The translations under genes and the position numbers were made by a program. 64,000 nucleotides of DNA. Source: Hemileia vastatrix. Taxonomy: Eukaryota > Basidiomycota > Pucciniomycetes > Pucciniales > Zaghouaniaceae. Shown here piece after piece: positions 27,632 to 37,790 of this stretch. The DNA lies in assembly GCA_030280995.1 (NCBI GenBank), contig JASXTE010000008.1:15948212-16012211 (forward strand), read 5' to 3'. Within the stretch, counting starts at the first letter, position 1. Each line of letters starts with the position of its first letter. Below the pieces are notes generated by a model. That model saw only the letters and a list, made by a program, of their open reading frames with translations, did no database searches and was not told the DNA's origin.

Positions 27632-29571
27632 AGAGATCCTTATGAAAGTCCCTTGGTAAAGAATCCGCCTGAACTTTTTGAGACGTCAAGAATCACTTTT
27701 GAGAGACTGGGTGTTGTTAATTTTGGACCTGATGGTTGGTTGTCTGGAGAAGAGAAGAAGTTTTTGTTGGATGTGATGGTCAAGCGAGAGAAGGCCATTG
27801 CTTTTGTAGAAGAGGAGAGGGGTGTGTTGAAGCATTCTTATGGTGAGCCTTACAAGATTCCTGTGGTATGTCATGAACCGTGGCAGCAGAAACCAATTCC
27901 TATTCTGGCTGCATTAAAAGAAGCCTATATTGAAGTTGTCAGAGAACGGATACGCACTGGACTGTATGAGAAATCAACGTCAAGTTATTCTAGTCCGGTA
28001 TTTTGTATCAAGAAACCGAATGGCCAGCTTAGAGTTGTTCATGATCTTAGGGAATTAAATAGGGTTACAATAAAGGATGCTGGGATACCACCTAGTGCTG
28101 AGGATTTTGTTGAAGCGTTTTCAGGGAGAGTGTGTTATGGTTTGGGAGATATTATGGGTGGATATGATGAGAGAGAGTTACATCCGGACTCAAGGCCTCT
28201 CACTACATTTGATAAGCCACTAGGACGTTTACAGTTAACAAGATTACCTCAAGGAGCAACAAATTCGGTTGCAGTTTATCAAGCTCAGATGGCTTGGATC
28301 TTTCAAGACAAATTCCACAATATGCTGGAATCTTTATAGATGATGGAGGAATTAAGGGACCAACAACCGACTATGATAACCAGGTGTTGGAAGAGAATCC
28401 CGGGATACGCAAATTCATTTGGGAGTGTGAAATTACATTAGAAAGAATCTTGTTTCAAATTGAATAGGCTGGTTTAACTATTTCAGGATCAAAATTTTCA
28501 TGTTGTGTGCCAGCCTTAGAAATATTAGGCCATGTGGTATGTAGAGAGGGTAGGATTATGTCCAAGAAGATAGTTAACAAAATTCAGTCCTGGAAAATAC
28601 CCAAGAATATGACCAAAGTTAGAGGGTTTTTAGGCGTTTGTGTATATGTTAGAATGTTTATCAAGGACTTTTCTTCATTGGCAGCTCTATTGAGATGGTT
28701 AACAAGAAAGGATGCAGACTGGGAGTGGGATGAAGAGTGTGAGAAGGCGTTTGTGAAGTTGAAGGAGGTTGTGGGGAAGGATTTAGTCCTGCACAAGTTG
28801 GATTATGGAAAAGATGCTGGAAGAATCTATTTAGCAGTTGATTCAAGTCAGGTTGCAGCTGGGGCGGTTTTGTCTCAGATGGATAAAGCTGGTTACATCA
28901 GGCCAGTGAGGTATGAATCTGTAGTATTTACTGAGGTCGAATCAAGATATTCTCAACCAAAAGTGGAATTATGTGGTGTGGCAAAAATACTAAAGAAACT
29001 TCAGCATATTTTGTGGGGGCAACATTTTGAGTTGCAAGTGGATGCAAAATCGTTAATCCAGATGATTAATTCCCCAAGTTTACCAAATGCACCCATGACG
29101 AGATGGGTAGCTTTTATTCAACATTTTTTGTTTGATTTAGTTCATAAGCCTGGCAAGACTTTTACTATGCCAGATGGTTTATCAAGGAGACCACCCACTG
29201 AAGAAGATTCAGACTCAGAAGAGTTTGATGAAGATATACCTATTATCAAAGCCAACACTAAAGGAGCTGAAGACTTTCCATACCTCCCCCATGAGGTTAA
29301 ACTGGAAGGACTATTGTGTTTAGATTATGGTGATTATGACCTCCACCAAGAGGATAAACTGGAAAATAGTTTTTATGTTAATAAAGGTGTTGGAAAAGGT
29401 GTAGATAAATTGGGTAGAAAGGAGGTAGAAGAAGATGTGGTGTATGTAGAGGAAGATGGATTGGTAGTGTGGGATAGTAGTAAGTTAAGGAATGGCGTAT
29501 ATGTTGGAGAATTAGAGAATTTAAATAAAAAGGTGGATAAAGAGAAAGAGGTATTTTTGAATATGGTTTAG
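27632..29571 (+). pseudogene. Element A reverse transcriptase-RNase H, disrupted
   Basis: Continues in frame after the TAA at 27629. RT shows SSPVFCIKKPNGQLRVVHD, the GDIMGGYD segment (first catalytic Asp region) and LPQGATNSVAVYQAQ. A one-base loss near 28312 shifts the frame, after which FIDDGGIKGP gives the YxDD-equivalent catalytic motif. A TAG at 28465-28467 interrupts the thumb region. From 28507 the frame is open: ILGHVVCREGR, the KVRGFLG connection motif, then RNase H with YLAVDSSQVAAGAV (catalytic Asp), a Glu-containing helix (VESRYSQPKVELCGV), the QVDAKSLIQMI Asp and a C-terminal DGLSRRPP. Two same-phase copies of the hairpin-encoded peptide occur just after RNase H, at 29281 and 29338. 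The frame ends at TAG 29569-29571. A functional element would use this enzyme to copy its RNA; this copy cannot make it intact. Confidence 0.9.
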
Positions 29572-31019
29572 GAAGGATCCAAAGGTTCAGAAGAAAAATG
29601 TCCACATAGCTCGATTAAAGATTTATTTAGGGGACAACGCTTGTTGGCTCATTCATGTGCAGGTGATATTGGTGATAGAGAAGTCCCTATTGATGTTATA
29701 TTAATCGATTTTCAAGATGAAGTCTGGGGTCAGACTGGTTTTTATTTTTTGTTAGTCAAATATTTGTTGACTTTAGAGAGGCCAGAAGAGTGTGAAGACA
29801 ATGAATGGGTGGCTATCAAGAGGAATTCATCTATGTTTTACCTATCTGGTCGACGTTTAATGAGGATAAGGTATCCAAATCCTCAAGTAGCTATAACTCA
29901 ACAGAAGGGGCAAGAATTAGTTTTGAAATCACTGCATGAAGATCTTGGGGATAGAGGTGTTGGAGAAACGTTTAGAAGAATTTCTGATCAATTTTGGTGG
30001 CCTGGCATGAAGATGGCTGTTAAACAGTGGGTTCAGTCATGCAAAGAATGTCAAAGACGAAGTTATTTAAGGCCAAAAGAACCTGGACACGCTACCGGAG
30101 AAAATACACTTTTTGGGATAGTCAGTTTGGATGCCGTTCATATCAAAGAGGGACGGTATAAATATTTAATTGTAGCCAGAGACGACTTATCTGGTTGGGT
30201 AGAGGCAGCGCCTCTTTTTAATTTGACTGCCAAAAATGTGGAAGAATTGTTTTAAATGATTGGGTGTATTGATATGGAGTGATGAAATTGGTGATGGTAG
30301 ATGGAGGTCCTGAATTTGGGGCTGAGTTTAGAGAGGCTGTATCTAAAATTGGATCAAAGGTTAGGGTAGCAACCCCATATTATCCTGAAGCTGAAGGCAT
30401 GGTTGAAAGAGGGCATCAAGTTATTAAGGATGCTTTAGTTAAAATATAAGGGACAAGTGCCGAAAAGTGGAGGCACTATTTACCTTTAGTTTTATTTTCT
30501 GATCAAATCACTGCCAAAAGGACGACCGGATTTTCACCTTATGAACTTGTTTTTGGGCAGAAAGCAGTTTTACCAGTTGATTTAGAAGCTGAATCATATC
30601 TTGGAGTTGACTGGGACACGGTCAAAACTACTGATTGATTATTGTGTGCAAGAATGATGCAGCTAGAAAAGAAAGAAGAATATTTATAAAAGGCATATTT
30701 GCGGATGATGAAGATCCAAAATCAATCAGTTAGATATTGGGATGAGCAGTTGGCACATCGATTAAGGAAACCTTTGAACCCAGGAGATATGGTCTTGGTG
30801 TATAATAGGAGTTTGGAAAGTCAGTGGGGAAAGATGTTTGCAGATAGGTGGAATGGACCGTATAAAATCAAGGAGCAAGTTTCTGGCGGTTCATATGTGT
30901 TAGAAGAGTTGGATGGAGTTGAATTTAAGAAGAGGGTAGCGGCCAATCAAGTGAAACGGTTCTATCCTAGAGGCACCAGGAGTGCCAAAGTCTCCCTCCG
31001 CAATGAGGATAAACTATAA
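29572..31019 (+). pseudogene. Element A integrase, disrupted
   Basis: The zinc-binding N-terminus lies around 29935-30060 (HEDLGDRG...FWWPGM...SCKECQ). The usual second His of the HHCC finger is Asp here. The DDE core has VSLDAVHI (first Asp, ~30127), then after a frameshift near 30250 MVDGGPEFG (second Asp, ~30300) and EAEGMVERGHQ (Glu, ~30395). In-frame stops lie at 30253 and 30270 and near 30447, 30636 and 30687. The TGA at 30270 sits where a CGA would keep a YRYG-like run, consistent with C-to-T decay. The tail has a GPY/F-like module (WNGPYKIKEQVSGGSYVLEEL, near 30852). The last codons before TAA 31017-31019 are themselves a hairpin-motif copy (LRNEDKL). Order and motifs identify a Ty3/Gypsy integrase; the product is not expected to be functional. 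Confidence 0.88.
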
Positions 31020-31320
31020 TATCAATGAAATTTTATGGAACCCTCCACAATGAGGATAAAATATGACATTTATCAAATTTTATTAACCTTGGCAACAAGG
31101 ATAAACTATCTTCTTTTTATCAAAATACTTTACTGTCGTTACACTGCATATGGGCAACGAAACTGTGATGAAACTTAACGAAATGCAAGAAAACCTTCTT
31201 TGAAATTTTGAAAATTTAAAATTCTTAAAATATGGGTGAAGATAGTGTTGGAAAATTTTAAAAATTTATTGGAAGAAGTGTTCACAGGGGAACCTTCTTA
31301 ATTTAATATTTGCAAGTGTG

Positions 31321-31361
31321 GGGGTAATTTATGGGCTGGCTGCTCTATACACAATTACCCC
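31321..31361. other. 9-bp perfect inverted repeat
   Basis: GGGGTAATT (31321-31329) and AATTACCCC (31353-31361) flank a 23-base loop in the element A 3' noncoding region. It could form a stem-loop in the transcript. No U-tract follows closely enough to argue for a terminator. Confidence 0.6.
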
Positions 31362-31572
31362 ATAATGTTTGTTTCCAAAGTTTTCCCTGTTTCTAGTTGA
31401 ATCCTGGCTTTGTCTTTTAATTATAGGAAGTCTACTAAGACTATAAACTGAAACGAATCAAGAGACACTTCTCTCAACACCGGATTCAAGATTTTTTATA
31501 TTTTTTTATTTTGATTTTTTATGTTAGATTGTGATTTCTTTCTTTAAATATATATTATGAATTATTGCAAAG

Positions 31573-31638
31573 GTGATGCTCACTGGTGGTCTCTAATCAT
31601 TTTTATAAATTGGAGGGAGCCCACCCAGTGATCATCAC
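31573..31638. other. ~17-bp imperfect inverted repeat
   Basis: GTGATGCTCACTGGTGG at the left pairs with CCACCCAGTGATCATCAC at the right, with one small bulge and one mismatch, around a roughly 30-base loop. It lies in the noncoding 3' part of element A and may be a structural RNA element or a small foldback insertion. Confidence 0.6.
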
Positions 31639-32142
31639 TATAAAATTATCTTCTAAAAACTTTCATTTATTTTCTTTTCTTTTCAATTTCTCAAAATTGT
31701 GTAACCACATCAAGTTGCACTTGGATGTGGGTATGATGTCGAGTGTACGGCTCATCAAATGGCCGGGGGGCATCTTTTAAAATTTTATTTTGAAAATTTT
31801 TTATTATTATTACTTTTTTTATCTTTCTTTTCACATTCATTTATCTTTCTTTAAAATTAAATTTTAACTTTTATTTTGAAGCTATCTTTTTTAAATCTTT
31901 TATTTTAAATTAAAAACAAAATTAAAATTAAAAATAATAAAATAAAATAAAAAAAATAAATAATAAAATAATAAAATAATAAAATAAAATAAAAATCAAT
32001 TAATTAAATCAAAATTATTATATTTCTTAGTTTTATTTTTTCTTTAGTTTTCATTCTTTTTAGTTTTATTCATTTAGTTTAGACAGGAAACAGGGTCTAG
32101 GGGAACTCAATACCTATGGGATTTTACTTCAAAATATCTGTT

Positions 32143-32892
32143 AGTCCTCCAAGACTTTAAACTGGCTACTGTTCAAGACGTTCTTTAAGGTTTTTATGCG
32201 AATTTTGGAGCTGTTAGTCCTCCAAGACTTTAAACTGGCTAATTTTCAAGACTGTCATTAAAGATTTTATATTGGAGCTGTTAGTCCTTCAAGACTTTAA
32301 ACTGAATTTCAAGGATGATCAAGATTTTATGGATATTTTTGGAGACGGATTTTTTTATTTATATATATAAATCAAATGTTAGGTCCACCAAGACCTTAAA
32401 CTGCAGTGTTATCATATGTTAGGTCCACCAAGACCTTAAACTGGACTATTATCAAGTTGTTGGGTCCACCATGACCTTAAACTGGATTTCTTATTGATCA
32501 AATGTTTATTCCACCATGACTTTAAACTGGTAGTTCATTCATTGTTTTAGTCCACTATGACTTTAAACTGGAAAATTAATATCTGCAGGAGAATTCAACA
32601 TTCATTGGTCCACTATGACCTTATACTGGATTACTTGTCAATCAAATGTTTGGTCCACTATGAGATTAAACTGGATTATCAAGTTTATTCAATCTTTGGT
32701 CAAGCCTAGGTCTTAATTAGGAATATTTCAAGTTATTTATGCACTTAAACAATCTTTGGTCCACCAAGACCATAAACTGGAAATCGATTATATTTTTGGT
32801 CCACCAAGACTTTAAACTGGAATGTCAATCTTGTTTGGATAACTCAATTCAATCTTTTAATTTATCACTGTCCACTAAGACTCTAAACTGGT
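32143..32892 (+). repeat. Dispersed covarying hairpin repeat cluster
   Basis: Thirteen copies of a motif: 4-base arm, 6-base loop, 4-base arm, then TTAAACTGG or a close variant. Arms are AGTC/GACT at 32143, 32216, 32283 and 32549, and GGTC/GACC at 32392, 32422, 32463, 32607 and 32758. The copy at 32798 is GGTC/GACT (a G-U pair in RNA), and 32510, 32652 and 32869 each have a mismatch. Loops are CTCCAA, CTTCAA, CACCAA, CACCAT, CACTAT or CACTAA. Spacing is irregular (about 30-105 bp), so this is not a simple tandem array. Confidence 0.88.
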
Positions 32893-33546
32893 TATTCAAT
32901 CATTTCTGAATTGGGTGCTGATAAGCTTTAGGAGGTTAAAATTTTAGGTGGTGATGATGCTAAGGAAAGCATAATGGTTAATTAGGTGAAATTTGCGGCG
33001 CTTTAACATGGTCTAAAGTTATTATTATTATTATTGGAAGCCTGGAAAAAGTATTTTATGGGTTTGCTGCATAGCAAAGTTTTAAAATTGTGATGAAGGA
33101 ATCAGAAGTTAGGATGGTAGTTGGATTTTAGGGAATGATTTTTTTTAGTGCCTCATAGTTAGGCCATTTTTGGTGTGAAGCTTGGAGGACCTTATGGCAA
33201 GACTGGAATCATAGAATTAGGCTCAGTGGGGGGCCCTATGAGATTGGAATCAGGAGTATTCGGCTCATTAGGAAGATCCACTCTCTCAATGCTGTGACAT
33301 GAAGGAAGACTGGTTAAAGGGAGTCTGAAGGGATTCAAACCTTGCTCTCAGAAGTGGAATCATCACAAGATTTATTTTATTTTATGTTATATCAAGCCAG
33401 AGAAGAAGAAACAAAGTTTTTATTTTAAATAATTAAAAGAAGATCAGCTAAAACAAATTTATCAAATTATTTAATTAGAAAAGATAATTCTTTTGGAATT
33501 GCTCAATCACTTATGCAAAGTTTTAAGAATGGGGAAATTCTTGATT

Positions 33547-33556
33547 GGGGGGAGGA
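33547..33556 (+). other. Polypurine tract of element A
   Basis: GGGGGGAGGA directly abuts the 3' LTR start TGTGGTAG at 33557. An all-purine run at this place is the expected plus-strand primer of LTR retrotransposons. Confidence 0.85.
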
Positions 33557-34656
33557 TGTGGTAGCCTAAAGTTTAGTATGGCACCTAAATATGTAAATGG
33601 AGTTATTACGGTGTGCAAGATTGGTGCTATTATTTTTTATAAAAGGGTTTTATTTAATTTATTTGAGTTTTAAATATGAAGAAATTGGTCAAAAGCAAAT
33701 GCCTACGCCAAAACAATTTATTTTATGGAGAAAACTTATTTTTACGGTCTGAAAAATTTATAAGTATCAAGTCGAGGTACTCGAGAACCTTGGGAAAGTT
33801 TCCTAGAATTTTTACTATTTATCTTATATTTTTAAATATATTTTAAAGATTTATAGAAATATTTACGTTTTTAGAAATTACTTAACTTTGATGAATTTTC
33901 ACTGGGTGATTAGAGCTGCGCAGACTAAGAAAGCTAGTTGGAAATGTAAAGGGGAAGTGGCTCTATCATTTGTAATTTTTCCAGATTTTTTTATTATAGT
34001 TTTTAGGTTCTAATTAAGTCCAGAGGTCCAGACGGACTCCGTATGAGCTCTGGATGGGCTCCGGACGGGCTCCGGCTGAGTGCTGGAGAAGTATCTTAGG
34101 CACGTGACTAGGTATACTTAAGAGCCTCTAAGACTCGAAATTGGGCATTATCAGACATCATACAGCTTAATCTTTAACCACCACAGTCTCATTTTCTTAT
34201 TACTCAACAAATTAAATAAAATTGTAATACCCTTATAACTTTATATTTTATATATAACATTTTAGAAATACTACTCAACAATTTAAACCACACTTCATAC
34301 AGGGTATCTTTAGAAAGTTCTTCATCACTGGGACTTGATTATTGCTGTCTCATAAAAACTTAAATTATTATAAAAACATAAAAGTCAATCTTTTCAGATC
34401 TTTCACTGGTACACCTTAATTGTTGTTATCAGTATTTCTTTTCTCAACAGCCACAATCATTAAATCTCAATAAGCATTAAATTTTCAAGAGTTTCAGTAT
34501 TAATTTTTCATCTGATCTAAATAGACTGGGTAGCTTAGCGATTTAGAACACCTACTTTGTTATTTTTGTTGGAAGGACAGGGTTTTCCACTAAATCCACA
34601 CATCTCCTCCGGATTCTTCTTACAGCAAGGCGACTGTAAGAGTTTACCATACCATA
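33557..34656 (+). repeat. Element A 3' LTR
   Basis: Same 1100-bp length and ends as the 5' LTR, with scattered substitutions (GCCTAAAG against GCTTAAAG, AAATATG against AAATACG, and others). It is followed by CTGG and the resumed satellite sequence. Confidence 0.93.
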
Positions 34657-36305
34657 CTGGCTTTTCTCTACATTTCATGTCTTGATGAAATTTTTGGTAT
34701 TCAGAGTTTTAAGGACTCTTTTGCTCATTTTTCATGCTTCACTATAACTGTTGGTTTTTGGTTTTTTCTATTTTATGAGCTAGGATGAAGGGTTAGGTTC
34801 AGCTACTTTTTACAACTTAGATGAACATCATCTGGATCTATATTTTATGTTTTCATGATTTTTTAGCTTATTTTAATGACAATTTGATAATTGCATATTG
34901 ATTTTTAATCTAAAATGCATCATGCATAACACATAATACCTAGCTATTGAACATTAATGATAAGTGAATACATATGCTTCATGAAGTTTAATCATTGTTT
35001 TGTGCATCATAAAGATGTACAATGTTTTAAATACCTTTTCAATGCAAAATGCATAAAGTGGCTAAATGCATTATACTCATTTATTTTAAATCCATAATAC
35101 TAACTCATTTTGAAAGGTATCATATATATTCATATGAATTTTAAAAAGAATATTGAATTTTATAGTAAAGTTCATAATTCATAATGCATAATACATTTTG
35201 AATATGAATGGTAAGTGCATACATATGCCTAATAGAGTGTGAAATTTTGTTTTATGTGCATAATTCATAGGTGATGAATGATTAATATGATGTGTATATA
35301 CAAATGTTGGTTGTTATTGGTATCCACCCAAATAGTCAACCTGGCTAAAACACCATGACAAAGAAAGAAAAAACACAAGGACAGGCGTTCAAGCCACAGA
35401 ACAGAAGATATCAAATAGAACAACGCTGGTTTGTGTTCATTGGAGATGGTACAAGAAGGCCAGTGGTTTACAAAACCACCTTGCACCGTAACACTCCAGA
35501 AGTTAAGAAGAGAAAAAAATATAAATAAATATAAAAAGTTAATATACGATTTAAAAAAATAAATATATATAAATATAGAAAAGAAAAAACTTAAAGTGGT
35601 TCCCACTGCACTCAAAAACAGGGGGGGCTTGTATGCAAATCTGAAGTGTCTACTGAATCAGAAAAAATTCAGTAGATTCTAGGAGTTGCATACAAGTTCC
35701 CTCTGTTTTTTTAATACATCTTTTGAAATTGATTTTCACAAACACAAAAAAAAAAAAAAAAATTCATCATGAAAACCACATTGAAAAAAAAGGCCATTTG
35801 TACTAGGATTATGCTTCTATTCTATCCACTTGTGTTCCAATGCAAATGCTTTATTCAAAAAATATGATGACCTTTTCAATTTCTCAACAATCATATTAGT
35901 ATATGGTTTAAATAATTATATGATGTAGAAAAACAACTAAACTGTTATGATGTACTTGAGTCTCAATGAATTCTTTTTTTTGAAGATATACTTCCATATT
36001 TCTATTATTCAATGTTCCCCTTAATGTAATTTTTGATATCTAATAGTAGAGTTTACCAAATCTTCATTTTACACTTTTATCAACTGAAATACTCTTCTTT
36101 CATATGAAATTTTTGGTCATTTCTTTATTTATTCTGATTATCAACTCATGTTGCTTATTTAATGTGATTTTATATTGAATATTTTCACCATGTGGTCTTC
36201 CAACATCTGGGTTGGCCTTTGTTGTGATGTTTGGGCCTGTTTGATGATGTCTAATGAGCCATCTGTATATCAATTATTGATTTTTGTAGGATCCTGGACT
36301 GAATA
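34657..36305. repeat. Satellite copy 14 (rest) and copy 15 (part), diverged
   Basis: Picks up the monomer exactly where element A cut it (CTGGCTTTTCTC) and runs to GAATA at 36301-36305. It differs from copies 1-13 at many sites, for example TATTGAATATTTTCACC against TTATTGAATATTCTCACC and GAAAGGTATC against AAAAGGCATC, but shares these variants with later copies. An A-run replaces AAAGAAAAG near 35746-35762. No coding potential is claimed. Confidence 0.93.
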
Positions 36306-37790
36306 TCTCAGCCTGTATATTCCCAGGACTAAGTGAAAAGTACTTATAAGTTATGTTAAACACATGAACTATACATGGGAACAATAAATGAGAGTACACA
36401 AACATTATACATAAGTAAAATTATGATAATACACAAAAAATACCAGTATAACACCTTATATACATGCATATATCCACCTTTTATAAGTCTTATGTACTTA
36501 ATATTAAGTTGGAATATGTTAGAGTAATCTTAAGAACCTTAAGTATAAGGCTACATAATTTTTAAGTACACTTAAAGATGTTATTTTCACTGTTTTATGC
36601 AAAAAACAAGAAATGCGCTTTATTTCACTTAAAAGTTGATTATATGTGCCATAAATTTGAGAATATAAAAATTGCGCTTTGACAGATCAATTTGTCTCAT
36701 TCAGGACTATTTATTTGGCTAATTATATGCATAAAAATAACACTTTTCAAATTTGGTGTTTTTATGCCAGATATGGCTTCTGTGTACTGGCCACATACTG
36801 CCTGCATTTTTCCTGTGTGAATAACTTCATTTTTAGCAAAGTTAGCTTTTTCACACTACAATTACCCCACATTCTATGCCCACTGTGTGGAAACACGCTA
36901 AAATAGGCAAGAGGCGCTTATTTAGTGTCCTAGCTTAATTAATAATGCATTGACCCTGTTTATATGCACTAATTTCATTTATAACCTCAATCTTGGTGTC
37001 TTATTTCATCACCAAGCTTAAATTTGCCAAAATTTAGTCAAGGATTAACCCGTGCAAGCGCCTGCCAAGGACTGCATGTAGTTATTCCACATCTCACGCT
37101 CTTTTTTGAGTTTTTAGGTGGTTTCTCAGTCAATATTGGTTATTTTTGAATGGGAATTTCATGTAGTATAATGTAAGTATTAGCCCCATCATTTCTACGG
37201 TGAATCCCCCTTATTATTAAGCTATAATTAACCTTAAAAATTCCCACTTTAGTCTTTTATATTATTGTTTAATACGCATATACTCTCTTTTTGTCTTATT
37301 CTTTAATTTTGATGGATTTTCTTTGTTTTTACAGGATTTTGACGGTTGTTACTCTTCTCATTATATCATGGGTTACTGGGAATGTTGATGGGCATGTCTT
37401 TTATTTGTTTTGATGCGTCATTAACTGTGTATTGGAGTGGTAAATCAAGGGATTCATTGGGGAACTCAGTGTGTATAAAAGGAGGATCTTTTTGGGTCTT
37501 GTTTCTACATTCTTTATCATTACAATTTACACCATATAAGCAAATCAATTAGTACTTTTATAAGTCTTTTGAGTAGTATCTTAATTATTAAACTCTATTT
37601 TTCTACCAACTAAAATAATTGTAAGACACATATAAAAATAGTAAGAATCATATTACTGAGACCTTTATTTTTAATTATATTTTACTATTTGTTTGATTTA
37701 GACTACAATATTCATATAGGACCATATAAATCTTCTAGACAAAGACTTTTCAAGCTAGTTCACCTCCTTTTAGTTAATCTTATTATGAAA
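36306..37790 (+). mobile_element. Solo LTR-like insertion in the satellite
   Basis: 1485 bp inserted in a satellite monomer. The monomer reads GGACTGAATA before it and GAATATCAAACTC after it, so GAATA is a 5-bp target duplication (36301-36305 and 37791-37795). The left end, TCTCAGCCTG...TCCCAGGA, resembles the reverse complement of the ends of the other LTRs here (TCCTGGGGAT...AGGCTGACA at 59990-60008 and near 47380), which suggests a related LTR family in opposite orientation. A TATAAAAGGAGG promoter-like word lies near 37474. There is no internal coding region, as expected after LTR-LTR recombination. The canonical TG...CA ends are not preserved. Confidence 0.72.
37474..37483 (+). promoter_or_regulatory. 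TATA-like box in the solo LTR
   Basis: GTGTATAAAAGGAGG sits in the right third of the insertion, with a T/C-rich stretch following. This placement is typical of an LTR promoter upstream of R. It is weak evidence on its own. Confidence 0.35.

Larger units (their letters stand above)
31020..33556 (+). other. Element A 3' noncoding region with hairpin array
   Basis: About 2.5 kb between the pol stop and the polypurine tract, with no convincing coding sequence. Hairpin copies lie at 31042, 31087 and 31429, then clustered at 32143, 32216, 32283, 32392, 32422, 32463, 32510, 32549, 32607, 32652, 32758, 32798 and 32869 (first stem base). Two further inverted repeats lie at 31321-31361 and 31573-31638. 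A very A/T-rich low-complexity run occupies about 31790-32090. A long 3' noncoding region is unusual for Ty3/Gypsy elements and accounts for much of the 12-kb length. Confidence 0.8.
22654..34656 (+). mobile_element. Element A: full-length decayed Ty3/Gypsy retrotransposon
   Basis: A 12,003-bp LTR retrotransposon inserted into satellite copy 14. The satellite reads ...TACATACTCCTGG on the left and resumes as CTGGCTTTTCTC on the right, so CTGG is the target duplication (22650-22653 and 34657-34660); a 5-bp version would carry one mismatch. The order is 5' LTR, tRNA primer site, gag with CCHC knuckle, protease, a spacer of in-frame repeats, RT, RNase H, integrase with GPY/F-type tail, a 2.5-kb noncoding region, polypurine tract and 3' LTR. 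RT-before-integrase order and RT motifs place it in Ty3/Gypsy (Metaviridae), in a subgroup I associate with basidiomycete genomes (RT with LPQGATNSVAVYQAQ). Multiple stops and frameshifts make it non-autonomous now. By eye the two LTRs differ at a few percent of sites, many of them C/T or G/A, so the insertion is not recent. Confidence 0.95.

Noticed and set aside
31586..31780. 64-codon frame in element A 3' region
   Set aside because: Overlaps an inverted repeat and AT-rich noncoding sequence; no domain features.
36679..36906. 75-codon frame in the solo LTR
   Set aside because: No recognisable protein features, inside a noncoding insertion, no homologous frame elsewhere in the window.
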